A stretch of 64,000 nt of DNA from Terribacillus saccharophilus (GTDB taxonomy: Bacteria; Bacillota; Bacilli; Bacillales; Amphibacillaceae): assembly GCF_002272745.1 (NCBI RefSeq), contig NZ_NPBD01000002.1, positions 496,001 through 560,000 of the forward strand, written 5' to 3'. The translations under genes were made by a program, and so were the position numbers. Under the pieces are notes generated by a model that saw only the letters and a list, made by a program, of their open reading frames with translations, did no database searches and was not told the DNA's origin. Shown one piece after another: positions 38,358 to 46,770 of this stretch; position 1 is the first letter of the stretch, and each line of letters begins with the position of its first letter.

Positions 38358-39032
38358 CTACCTGATTCGGAGCCCTTTTTTCCGCTGTTCCCGCTGACGC
38401 TCAAAGCAGAAACGGATGATTGCTTGTCTGTCCCGTTCCAGAATTTCATCGAACTGAATGCTAGCGATGATTTTTCCGGATTTTTCATTACGAACGATTC
38501 GGACGATGCTTCCGGATGCAGTCAGAAATGAAGGCCCTTCTTTTTGCAGGGAATATGCAAGATACAGCGTCACACTCATTCTTTCCCTGAAACTATGTTT
38601 TTCTGGGAGCAGTACGGATAGACCGCCACCGCTAACATCAAGCGTAATGGATGAGATTGGAGTGATACCCGATTCATCACTATGAAGCGCAACATCCGTA
38701 CTCGTCAAAATCCGTACATACTGACGCCGCTGTATTTTCCGGATATCGTTTTCCTTTGGCATTGTCAGTTTCAATGCCGGCACTTTCATCATTTCCCTGC
38801 CCTGGATTGATGTCCCAAACGTGAATGCGTTCTCCTCTTCTGTCACATACAATGCTCTGAAAGCTGTACCTACCGGAAAGATATCTGTCCGTTTTGTCTG
38901 TTCATTTATCGGATAGTCTATGTAAATTGTATCATCAGCTAAGTCGATTACTTTCGCTCGATAACGCGACCATTCCTCATTTTTTGATATATCCTTTTTT
39001 TCTAAGACTAAAGTACTACCAATTTTCAGCAA
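38358..39032 (-). CDS. ypfA: PilZ-domain c-di-GMP receptor of the YpfA/MotI type
   Basis: In B. subtilis YpfA (MotI, DgrA) binds cyclic di-GMP and brakes the flagellar motor. The 224-aa protein has an N-terminal YcgR-like domain and a C-terminal PilZ domain with RRQYVRI (RXXXR) and DVSGGGLS (DXSXXG). A TTG at 39032 with GAGGAG 7 nt upstream gives a length close to YpfA; the frame is open for 53 further codons but those show lysine-rich low-complexity sequence with no start site. Together with cheR, it points to a motile organism. Confidence 0.88.
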   Translation of the reverse strand: MLKIGSTLVLEKKDISKNEEWSRYRAKVIDLADDTIYIDYPINEQTKRTDIFPVGTAFRALYVTEEENAFTFGTSIQGREMMKVPALKLTMPKENDIRKIQRRQYVRILTSTDVALHSDESGITPISSITLDVSGGGLSVLLPEKHSFRERMSVTLYLAYSLQKEGPSFLTASGSIVRIVRNEKSGKIIASIQFDEILERDRQAIIRFCFERQREQRKKGLRIR

Positions 39033-39089
39033 ACGCCTCTCCTCTTCTCCTAAACCGTTCTTTATTCCTATTATTGCAAAAATAATCAA

Positions 39090-39118
39090 AAAGGGGAAGG
39101 CTGTTTGCCTTTCCCCTT
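39090..39118 (-). terminator. Intrinsic terminator after ypeB
   Basis: A 12-bp stem with one bulge (AAAGGGGAAAGGC/GCCTTCCCCTTT) overlaps the ypeB stop and is followed by TTTTTGATT on the minus strand. Confidence 0.75.
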
Positions 39119-40470
39119 TACGTGCTTTGCAAGAAACGCGCTTCTGTTGTTGTTTGTTTCTCGATTTCTTCTTCTTTTCCTGTATCTGCATTCACATAAA
39201 TGCGATAAGTTTCGTCGTCATTCCGTGTACCCATAATTTCATAAACTAGCGTTTCTTCGTGTGTATCGTTTTCAATCAAAGCAAGATGTGTTTCCTGAAC
39301 CTTAACGTTTTGATTCAGTTTTTCTGTTGCTTGTTCTTCCGTTAGCTTTGGTTTCTGTAAATCACGCTCATGGTGATTCATAAAATAGTCACGGGCATTA
39401 TAGCCTAGGATATCTCCGTTATCGAGCGCCACTTTTACTTGGACAATATCTGCATAAATACGCACATCGTTTTGGACAGGTACAAAGAAAAAGATACCGA
39501 CAGAATCATACTGACTACTCTGCACCATTTCCATTTCAGTCAACTTCTGCTCTTCCAGGAAATCCTGTGCCTTTTGCTGGGCATCGTGCAATCCCAGTTT
39601 TGGCTCCTCTCGATCCCGCTGCATCATAAGCGTGAGAATATGGCCACCTTTTTGACTTATATCCGCATATCCGCTTTCGCCTTCCTTTTGATAGGAAAGA
39701 CTGTAGAGGGGTACATCTGAACCTTTACCCGATTTTCCGCCTTTAATCCCGCTGATTGTATTCAAATCAAAAGCCTTTGCTGCAACAGTCTTTGCCTGTT
39801 TTTGATTGATACGTTCACCCGTCACACCTTCGAATTTATGCTCTTCATTGGAGGCAGGCAACGCACCGTTATTGAAATCTTTTTCGTCCGAAAAACCGCC
39901 TGAGGTATCCTCCACTGTTTTGAAGCTTGAGATGATCGTATTATCTGAATGGTCTGGATTATCATCTGTTAACGCAAGCTCCACATCGGTCCAATGCAGA
40001 TTATCTCCCAGTACCGTATTCTGGACATTTCGCAGTTCATCTTTAATTTGCCCCGCATTATCATGCAGCTTCTCCAAACGCTGCATTTCTTCTTCAGACA
40101 ACGGTTCCTTATCCAAATCCCGCACCGCTGTTTTATACGTAAAATCACCTATGTTCGTTAAAAATTTCTCTGTTTTTTCAAACGGTAATAATGCTAACGG
40201 AAGCTGACCGACATCTGTATGTGCTTCAGAAGATAAACGCCAGATTTCCGCTAATTGAGGCGACAGGGAGTCCCTTGAGTTCATCGCCAGCGTCGATCCA
40301 ATCTTGTCGTGCAGCATGTCAATCCGGTACGTCAGCTCGTGGAAGGAACGCTGATAATTATTCTCTGCTTGCATCTTGATATCATTCTTTTCCTGCCGTT
40401 CATTATAGCCCCAAAAAGCTGTTCCTGTAAGTGCCAAAGCTAGAACACCAATTATCACCCATTTGTACAT
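39118..40470 (-). CDS. ypeB: Germination protein YpeB
   Basis: YpeB is needed to place and stabilise the cortex-lytic enzyme SleB in the spore. The 450-aa protein has a signal-anchor helix (residues 4-22), a long helical N-terminal domain and C-terminal PepSY repeats (about 235 onwards), seen from KQAKTVAAKAF and TEEQATEKLNQ. It follows sleB by 15 nt, the conserved bicistronic arrangement expressed in the forespore. Confidence 0.94.
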   Translation of the reverse strand: MYKWVIIGVLALALTGTAFWGYNERQEKNDIKMQAENNYQRSFHELTYRIDMLHDKIGSTLAMNSRDSLSPQLAEIWRLSSEAHTDVGQLPLALLPFEKTEKFLTNIGDFTYKTAVRDLDKEPLSEEEMQRLEKLHDNAGQIKDELRNVQNTVLGDNLHWTDVELALTDDNPDHSDNTIISSFKTVEDTSGGFSDEKDFNNGALPASNEEHKFEGVTGERINQKQAKTVAAKAFDLNTISGIKGGKSGKGSDVPLYSLSYQKEGESGYADISQKGGHILTLMMQRDREEPKLGLHDAQQKAQDFLEEQKLTEMEMVQSSQYDSVGIFFFVPVQNDVRIYADIVQVKVALDNGDILGYNARDYFMNHHERDLQKPKLTEEQATEKLNQNVKVQETHLALIENDTHEETLVYEIMGTRNDDETYRIYVNADTGKEEEIEKQTTTEARFLQST

Positions 40471-40485
40471 CGTTCGCTCTCCTTT

Positions 40486-41316
40486 CTACATACAGAAAAT
40501 ATGCTCGCCGATCGTTTTTATCTGAGGTCTGCCCCAAATCCATGGCGAAGTGGCTGTATTCGGGTTGAAGTAATAAATTGCTCCGCCAGAAGGATCCCAG
40601 CCATTGATTGCATCCAGTACAGCTTGTTCTGCTGTCTCATCCGGTGTCAGCCATATTTGACCATCAGCAACAGCTGTGAAAGCTCTCGGCTCGAAAATGA
40701 CACCAGAGATCGTGTTCGGGAAAGAAGCATCCTCTACCCTGTTCAGAATGACTGCCGCTACTGCCACCTGACCTACATACGGTTCTCCTCGTGCTTCTCC
40801 ATGAACGGCATTAGCCATTAGTTTAATATCATTTTGCGAATAGCCATTCGGAACGTTGACCGCAGACGTATTTGGCGCTTTTGCATTACCACCGCCTCCA
40901 TTTCCTCCATTACCGCGCTTCTTCACCTGATTTTCTTGCGGTGTCCCGCCATAATAAGTGAATGTGTTACCTTCTTGGATTTGGCGCATAACGAAGGCTT
41001 TATCAAATTTTGTTATGGAAGCTAGTTTGTCTTTAGCCTGCTGACCGGCAACACCATCAATTTCCATTCCGAATTCATATTGAAAATTGCGCAATGCCCA
41101 GTACGTACTCCACCCGAAAACACCATCAATTGTCTTATTATAGTATCCTGCATATTGTAAGCGGGCTTGCAGTTCCACTACGTCATCACCAGTGGCTCCA
41201 TGCTGGATCACTTGATCGGAAAAAGCACTTGTCTGCACAGGTGCTGATAGGATTGCGCCTATCAGGATCAGACCGGCACAAAACAATTTGCAAAGCCGAA
41301 ACTTTTTACTTTCCAT
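40486..41316 (-). CDS. sleB: Spore cortex-lytic enzyme SleB
   Basis: A lytic transglycosylase that degrades muramic-lactam cortex during germination. The 276-aa preprotein has a signal peptide (residues 1-31), a peptidoglycan-binding domain (about 38-92, VVELQARLQYAGYY), a glycine-rich linker, and the hydrolase_2 domain with AVHGEARGEPY, whose glutamate is catalytic, and AAVILNRVE. It is co-encoded with its partner ypeB. Confidence 0.96.
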   Translation of the reverse strand: MESKKFRLCKLFCAGLILIGAILSAPVQTSAFSDQVIQHGATGDDVVELQARLQYAGYYNKTIDGVFGWSTYWALRNFQYEFGMEIDGVAGQQAKDKLASITKFDKAFVMRQIQEGNTFTYYGGTPQENQVKKRGNGGNGGGGNAKAPNTSAVNVPNGYSQNDIKLMANAVHGEARGEPYVGQVAVAAVILNRVEDASFPNTISGVIFEPRAFTAVADGQIWLTPDETAEQAVLDAINGWDPSGGAIYYFNPNTATSPWIWGRPQIKTIGEHIFCM

Positions 41317-41392
41317 TGTTCATTTCCTCCAACCTAACTATGATCTGATACCGATAGCTTTCTTCTGGTGTGCTCATATTATGCAATAAAAA

Positions 41393-41423
41393 AAGAGTCA
41401 GGCAGATGCACTGCCCGACTCTT
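41393..41423 (-). terminator. Intrinsic terminator after prsW
   Basis: A stem of about 11 bp with one mismatch (AAGAGTC and GGCA arms) with TTTTTTT downstream on the minus strand separates prsW from sleB. Confidence 0.8.
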
Positions 41424-42092
41424 TTATTTCGTTGTATGTATCTGTTCGATAGGATGCTGGATTGCCGCCCGAACTTTACGAAGTCCAATTATCCAAAGGA
41501 TGATCATGAAAGGTACGAGAACGTATATCCAATTAAATGTTACAATCAGCAAGATATAATCATATAATCCATGCAGCAAAAATGGAATCAGCATCGCTGC
41601 AAAAATACGCAAACGAGGATGATAGCTGCCGAATTTAGCTCTGCCGAGGTAATATCCCATCAATACTCCAAAAAGTGCATGGGAAGATACCGGGAAGAGT
41701 GCCCGCGTGAACGCATAGTCTACTCCGTGAGCAAATAAATAGAGTACATTCTCCACCGTAGCAAAACCTAGGCTGATACTGACACCATAAATGATCCCAT
41801 CATAAACCGAATCCATTTCGGTATGCCTGAAAGCAGTGTACAGGAAGATGAACCATTTGAAGAACTCTTCCATGAATCCGACAGTGAAGAATGAATAAAC
41901 AATCGGATTCGCACTTATTCCTTCTGCTTTCATCGCATATTGAATGAACATGATCGGAAAAACAAGCAAAGCGCCATATAGGAAAGTCCGCAACACCATG
42001 CTGAGCGGCTCGGGCTCCAGACGATCCTTCAGATAGAAGAAGGTGAGGAGCGCGAGGGCAGGCGCAATGGCTGCGGAAAGGATGGTAAGCAT
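41424..42092 (-). CDS. prsW: Intramembrane protease PrsW
   Basis: PrsW performs site-1 cleavage of the anti-sigma factor RsiW in B. subtilis, activating sigma-W under envelope stress. The 222-aa polytopic protein has the active-site EEFFKW motif (E-E-X3-x type) in a membrane helix, plus HALFGVLMGYYLG with a conserved histidine. ATG at 42092 follows AGAGGTG. No sigma factor gene is in the window. Confidence 0.92.
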   Translation of the reverse strand: MLTILSAAIAPALALLTFFYLKDRLEPEPLSMVLRTFLYGALLVFPIMFIQYAMKAEGISANPIVYSFFTVGFMEEFFKWFIFLYTAFRHTEMDSVYDGIIYGVSISLGFATVENVLYLFAHGVDYAFTRALFPVSSHALFGVLMGYYLGRAKFGSYHPRLRIFAAMLIPFLLHGLYDYILLIVTFNWIYVLVPFMIILWIIGLRKVRAAIQHPIEQIHTTK

Positions 42093-42191
42093 GAGAGCAC
42101 CTCTTCCAACTAACAATCTTTCCTTATCGTACCATGTGCTCTATTTTTTTGGAATATGTTACTGGAAAGAAACAGGAAATAATTCATGCTT

Positions 42192-43154
42192 CTATAAAAG
42201 TCTATCTGTCTGATCAGATGCCAAAGCTACAGCAAGCTCGATACGTGCCTTCTTACTATCTTGATCCTTCCCTAGCAGAACACCAGCCTTATACAAATCA
42301 TAGGCACTACCTTCATAATCGTAGGTTGTGTATACATTACCCTCTTCAGATGCAGTCGTAAGGATAATTTTAATATCCGCGTGCAAGGCTTGAAGAATTT
42401 CGTCTTTCATATTCGGAGCAACTTGTCCTCGACCTACGCCTTCTAAAACAATACCTTTGACGCCTGCTTCACGCGCTGCTTTCACGAATTTACCGTCCGC
42501 CTGCAGATAGCACTTAATGATATCTACATCAGGCAGCTTGTTTTTCAGCTCATACGTATTCCGTTTAACCGGTTTTTGATAAAGATACACTTTATCATTG
42601 TCGATAATACCTAAATATCCGAATCCGAAAGCATTGAAGCCTTGGATATTAGATGCGTGCTCCTTCTTAACATATTTTGCTGGGAAAATACGCTCATTGA
42701 AAACAACAACAGTTCCGCATTCCAGCAATTGATCATCATAAGCTGTCAGAACAGCATGCCGCAGATTGATGAACACATCGGAACCTAGTTCATGTATAGC
42801 TCGCTGTGAACCTGTGACTACAACTGGCCGGGCATCTGCTATGGTTAAATCAAGAAAATAAGCCGTTTCTTCCAGAGAATCCGTTCCATGCGTAACCACA
42901 ATCCCTTTTACTTCTGGATCTTCTAATTGCTGTTCGATCATATCTTTTAATGAAAGCAAGTCATCAAATGTGATATGCATACTCGGTTTTTGAAGTGCAC
43001 TCACCACTTTGACTTCGATATGATCCGGCAGGTCAATTTGGCTTCGCAATTCATCGCCAGTCATTTCTCCGGAAGCAAGCTTTCCGCTCTCTTCGTTCGG
43101 TACACTGGCAATTGTGCCACCAGTAGTGATCAATACGACTTTCCCTTTTATCAT
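42192..43154 (-). CDS. ansA: Type I L-asparaginase
   Basis: Hydrolyses asparagine to aspartate and ammonia in the cytoplasm. The 320-aa protein has both catalytic threonine regions, VLITTGGTIAS at the N-terminus and VTHGTDSLEETAYFLD, and the GIVLEGVGRGQ loop. It lacks a signal peptide, so it is the cytosolic form. It lies between ypdA and prsW, a place it does not occupy in B. subtilis. Confidence 0.93.
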   Translation of the reverse strand: MIKGKVVLITTGGTIASVPNEESGKLASGEMTGDELRSQIDLPDHIEVKVVSALQKPSMHITFDDLLSLKDMIEQQLEDPEVKGIVVTHGTDSLEETAYFLDLTIADARPVVVTGSQRAIHELGSDVFINLRHAVLTAYDDQLLECGTVVVFNERIFPAKYVKKEHASNIQGFNAFGFGYLGIIDNDKVYLYQKPVKRNTYELKNKLPDVDIIKCYLQADGKFVKAAREAGVKGIVLEGVGRGQVAPNMKDEILQALHADIKIILTTASEEGNVYTTYDYEGSAYDLYKAGVLLGKDQDSKKARIELAVALASDQTDRLL

Positions 43155-43168
43155 TTATTTCCTTCCTT

Positions 43169-44146
43169 TCAGTTGCGAGAAGCAATTGATTGGGCAATCT
43201 GTCCACCATGGAAACGTCCATTTTCAATGAATACTTCATTATTATTATTCCCAGCTGCGATTACACCAGCAATGAAAATACCCTGTACGTTTGACTCCAT
43301 CGTTTCCGGATCATAGTCAGGCTTTCCTGTTTCTGGATGAATTGAGATACCCATGCTTTGCAGCAGCTTCAGATCAGGCCGGTACCCAGTCATCGCAAAA
43401 ACGAAATCAGCGTCGACTGAATGCGTCTCTCCTTCTACTTCATAAGTAACCTGTGTTTCAGTAATCTCTTTAATATGTGCATTGAATCTATGGTCGATGT
43501 ATCCATTACGAGCCAATGATTCGTATTCTGGCAAAATCCACGGCTTTACACTTTTGGAATATGTACTGCCACGATAGAGTGCTGTAATATTCGCACCAGC
43601 TTTATGAAGTTCTAGCACAGCATCGACTGCGGAATTTTTTCCGCCAATTACTGTCACATTTTTTCCGAAATAAGGATGAGCTTCTTTAAAATAATGAAAT
43701 ACGTGCGGCTGATCCTCACCAGGCACGTTCATCAAGTAAGGCTGATCGTAGTATCCAGTTGCCACAATAACATAATCTGCCTTATAGTGTTTTTCTTCTT
43801 CCTTTATCGTCTTCGTAGTTAACGTAAAATCATGAACACTTCCAGACACTTGCATCACTCGTTCGAAGGTATGTATACGCAAATTCTGTCGCTGAGCTAC
43901 AGTTCGATAATAAGCCAGCGCCTGGTTCCTGACAGGTTTCTTCATTTCGGTAACAAATGCTATGTCGCCTACCTCTAACCGTTCACTTGAGCTAAAGAAG
44001 GTCTGATGTGTTGGATAGTTATAAATCGAATTGACAACATTGCCTTTTTCGATAAGAAGCGGTTCCATTCCGGCTTTTTGCAGCTCAATTGCTGCGGATA
44101 GCCCACATGGACCTGCTCCTATTATAATTACTCGTTCTTTTTGCAT
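43169..44146 (-). CDS. ypdA: Bacillithiol disulfide reductase YpdA (Bdr)
   Basis: An FAD- and NADPH-dependent flavoprotein that reduces bacillithiol disulfide and supports bacilliredoxin recycling. The 325-aa product has the FAD loop VIIIGAGPCGLSAAI, the NADPH loop VIGGKNSAVDAVLELHKAG, and ATGYYD and FAMTGYRPD. ATG at 44146 follows AAAGGAG; ten extra upstream codons lack a site. It complements bshA in the same window. Confidence 0.94.
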   Translation of the reverse strand: MQKERVIIIGAGPCGLSAAIELQKAGMEPLLIEKGNVVNSIYNYPTHQTFFSSSERLEVGDIAFVTEMKKPVRNQALAYYRTVAQRQNLRIHTFERVMQVSGSVHDFTLTTKTIKEEEKHYKADYVIVATGYYDQPYLMNVPGEDQPHVFHYFKEAHPYFGKNVTVIGGKNSAVDAVLELHKAGANITALYRGSTYSKSVKPWILPEYESLARNGYIDHRFNAHIKEITETQVTYEVEGETHSVDADFVFAMTGYRPDLKLLQSMGISIHPETGKPDYDPETMESNVQGIFIAGVIAAGNNNNEVFIENGRFHGGQIAQSIASRN

Positions 44147-44187
44147 TGTACTGCTCCTTTCCATCTCTCTTCCCAAGAAAAGAGAAA

Positions 44188-44218
44188 GCTCTTATCCTTT
44201 TCGCTTCAGGATAAGAGC
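44188..44218 (-). terminator. Intrinsic terminator after the glutamate dehydrogenase gene
   Basis: An 11-bp perfect stem (GCTCTTATCCT, 9-nt loop) with TTTCTCTTTTCTT following on the minus strand. Confidence 0.8.
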
Positions 44219-44234
44219 ATGATTTCCAATATGA

Positions 44235-45506
44235 TTAGATCCAGCCTCTGAATCTGGAAGCTTCCGCCATTTTTCGGACACCGACCATGTATGCAGCCAG
44301 TCGCATATCAACTCGCCTTGTTTGTGCAGTCTGATATACATTTTGGAACCCTTTCAGCATCACTTTCTCTAATCTCTCTTCAACTTCCTGCTCCGTCCAA
44401 TAAAAGCCCTGGTTATTCTGCACCCATTCAAAATAGGAGACCGTCACGCCGCCTGCTGATGCAAGCACATCCGGAACTATCAAGATACCGCGTTCGGTCA
44501 AAATCTTGGTCGCTTCGAACGTTGTCGGGCCATTTGCAGCCTCAATCACAATCTGGGCTTTAATATTATGTGCATTATCTTTGGTGATTTGGTTTTCTAC
44601 CGCAGCTGGTACAAGTATATCGCAATCAAGCTCCAATAATTCCTGGTTGGAGATTGTAGACTTGAACAAGTTGGTCACTGTACCGAAACTGTCCCGTCGG
44701 TCAAGCAAATAGTCGATATCCAGACCATCCGGGTCATGAAGCGCCCCGTAAGCATCTGAAATACCGATTACTTTCGCGCCAGCTTCGTGCATGAATTTAG
44801 CTAGGTAACTGCCGGCATTTCCGAAGCCTTGAATGACAACACGGGCTCCCTCGATACTGATGTCTCTCTGCTTGGCAGCTTCTTTCAAGCAAATCGTCAC
44901 GCCTGTAGCTGTAGCTGTCTCCCTGCCATGCGACCCTCCCAGTACGATCGGCTTACCAGTGATGAAACCTGGATTGTTGAATTCATCCATCCGGCTGTAT
45001 TCGTCCATCATCCATGCCATTATCTGAGAGTTTGTCATCACATCGGGTGCGGGTATGTCCTTCGTCGGCCCGACAATCTGGCTGATTGCCCGTACATATC
45101 CACGGCTTACACCTTCAAGCTCACGAAAACTCATTTCGCGGGGATCACAGATGATACCGCCCTTTCCGCCTCCATAAGGTAAGTCGACGATACCTGCTTT
45201 CAGACTCATCCAAATGGACAATGCCTTTACTTCATTCTCGCTCACTTCCGGATGAAAACGCACGCCACCCTTGGTGGGACCAACTGCATCATTATGCTGA
45301 GCCCGGTACCCTGTGAAAATCTTCGTACTGCCATCATCCATCCGAACGGGAATACGAACTGTCATTAACCGTACCGGTTCTTTCAGTAATTCATAGACTT
45401 CTTCGGGATAGCCAAGTTTCTGCAAAGCCGATTGTACGACCCTCTGTGTTGATTCTAATACGTCCCTATGCTTGTTGTTGGTAGATTCCGCAGCGTTGTC
45501 GGCCAC
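44235..45506 (-). CDS. gudB: NAD-specific glutamate dehydrogenase
   Basis: Oxidatively deaminates glutamate to 2-oxoglutarate. The 423-aa protein has the glutamate-site lysine region GGVRFHPEVSENEVKAL and KAGIVDLPYGGGKGG, and the nucleotide loop GFGNAGSYLAKF. A GTG at 45506 follows AGGAGG by 9 nt and gives a start aligned with B. subtilis GudB; the frame continues 23 codons upstream without a site. The reading frame is intact, with no sign of the codon duplication found in the cryptic B. subtilis 168 allele. RocG is the alternative name. Confidence 0.92.
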   Translation of the reverse strand: MADNAAESTNNKHRDVLESTQRVVQSALQKLGYPEEVYELLKEPVRLMTVRIPVRMDDGSTKIFTGYRAQHNDAVGPTKGGVRFHPEVSENEVKALSIWMSLKAGIVDLPYGGGKGGIICDPREMSFRELEGVSRGYVRAISQIVGPTKDIPAPDVMTNSQIMAWMMDEYSRMDEFNNPGFITGKPIVLGGSHGRETATATGVTICLKEAAKQRDISIEGARVVIQGFGNAGSYLAKFMHEAGAKVIGISDAYGALHDPDGLDIDYLLDRRDSFGTVTNLFKSTISNQELLELDCDILVPAAVENQITKDNAHNIKAQIVIEAANGPTTFEATKILTERGILIVPDVLASAGGVTVSYFEWVQNNQGFYWTEQEVEERLEKVMLKGFQNVYQTAQTRRVDMRLAAYMVGVRKMAEASRFRGWI

Positions 45507-45634
45507 TGTTCTGTACCTCCTAAATGTTTCCCCATCTTGTTTAGCGATATTACCACATCGAATCTTCACATCCATTCTAACAAAAAAGCACCCAGATAGA
45601 TAATGAGAACCGTGTTTTTAATCAAAAATCAAAA

Positions 45635-45660
45635 AGATACCGGCGGATGCTCCGGTATCT
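45635..45660 (-). terminator. Intrinsic terminator after mecB
   Basis: A 9-bp perfect stem (AGATACCGG/CCGGTATCT, 8-nt loop) followed on the minus strand by TTTTTGATTTTTG. Confidence 0.8.
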
Positions 45661-45668
45661 TCGGCAAC

Positions 45669-46250
45669 TTATGCAAAATACGTGCAGATCTGCCGTATTG
45701 CATCCTTATCGAAAATCTTCTTGCCGTACTCATTTAGCCTAACCGAGGTGACAATACTCGGGTTAGCGAATTCCGACATGACTGCAATCAAGTTTTCACG
45801 CGCCGCCGGATGGAGCAGCGTGCGAATTTCCATATAATAAAGATCATTCATAAAGTACACAGCGGCATCTTCAATGCCGATCTGGTCCAGCTGACGTGAA
45901 ACGCTGATGATGTCCTCAAAATCTGTGAATGAGAAGATAAGCTCCCTGCTTTCGTCAAGTGTCACTTTCATCTCGATATAATCCTCTTCTTCTTCGAAGT
46001 CTTCTGTCTGTGGATACTGTGTTACGATGATCTGCATCCCTTGTGCTTGAAGAATATGCACTTGAACAAGAAGTGTGCCTTCCAATTCGAAGCCCAATTC
46101 ATCGCTTGCTTCATACATCATATCGTGAAAAAGCTGATGAACGCCCGGAAGATCATGCCACAGATCTTCTTTAGTCAAGCCTCTCTCGATTAAATCGTCG
46201 AAGGTAAGAAAGATCTTGAATTGATTTAATGATACGCGCTCTAACTTCAT
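45669..46250 (-). CDS. mecB: MecA-family adaptor (MecB/YpbH)
   Basis: A 193-aa acidic adaptor that presents substrates to the ClpC ATPase. The MKLERVSLNQFKIFLTFDDL N-terminal substrate domain, an acidic linker (EDFEEEEDY) and the ClpC-binding C-terminal domain are present. Position near recQ and gudB matches YpbH (MecB) rather than MecA. A GTG one codon earlier is an alternative start; AAGGGGG is upstream. Its neighbours ReoY and YpiA elsewhere in the window also feed ClpCP. Confidence 0.9.
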   Translation of the reverse strand: MKLERVSLNQFKIFLTFDDLIERGLTKEDLWHDLPGVHQLFHDMMYEASDELGFELEGTLLVQVHILQAQGMQIIVTQYPQTEDFEEEEDYIEMKVTLDESRELIFSFTDFEDIISVSRQLDQIGIEDAAVYFMNDLYYMEIRTLLHPAARENLIAVMSEFANPSIVTSVRLNEYGKKIFDKDAIRQICTYFA

Positions 46251-46444
46251 CACTTTTCCCCCTTGGATGCCACTCTAGATATAGATAGCATATGATTCGC
46301 TTTATGTTTTGTACGCGGCACTCCCCCATTGGGAGCGTCCATTTTCATGATAGGTTTTAGCCTCGAACAGAAAGGATTTGTACGTATAGTTAGTATATTA
46401 ATCTTTCAGTTAAAAATACCCTCGTTGTCCAAACTGAAAACGGA

Positions 46445-46744
46445 CTAAAATAAGGCTGGTATCGACAGCGGCACATCCGTATACAGTAGGATAAATACTA
46501 TCACTGCCAGCACGATGACCGTCAGGAGGATGAACCTGGCAATACCTCCATTCCAGCGCAGGCGGAAGCTTGTCCGCTGTCCGTCATGGATTGTTCGGCG
46601 TGGAGGTAAATTAAGAACATCGATACGCTGAACTGCTGGCTCCGATTCTTCTTTCTCGGGTGGTAATTCTTCGTCACCGTGAGTATGTGTCACGGATGCC
46701 ACCAGCTCTTCCAGATTCTGGTCCTTCTCTTCTGTCTTTGCCAT
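46445..46744 (-). CDS. Small single-pass membrane protein of unknown function
   Basis: A 99-aa protein with an acidic N-terminal half (EELPPEKEESEP), an RRTIHDGQR-type basic patch and one C-terminal membrane helix (about residues 72-93). I do not recognise a family. It overlaps the 3' end of recQ by 26 codon positions' worth of neighbouring sequence and occupies the place of B. subtilis ypbE, a LysM membrane protein with a similar cytosolic-plus-helix start; here no LysM domain follows. It could be a reduced YpbE or an unrelated gene. Confidence 0.65.
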   Translation of the reverse strand: MAKTEEKDQNLEELVASVTHTHGDEELPPEKEESEPAVQRIDVLNLPPRRTIHDGQRTSFRLRWNGGIARFILLTVIVLAVIVFILLYTDVPLSIPALF

Positions 46745-46770
46745 GAAGTGTCCATCCTTCCATTTCCGTT

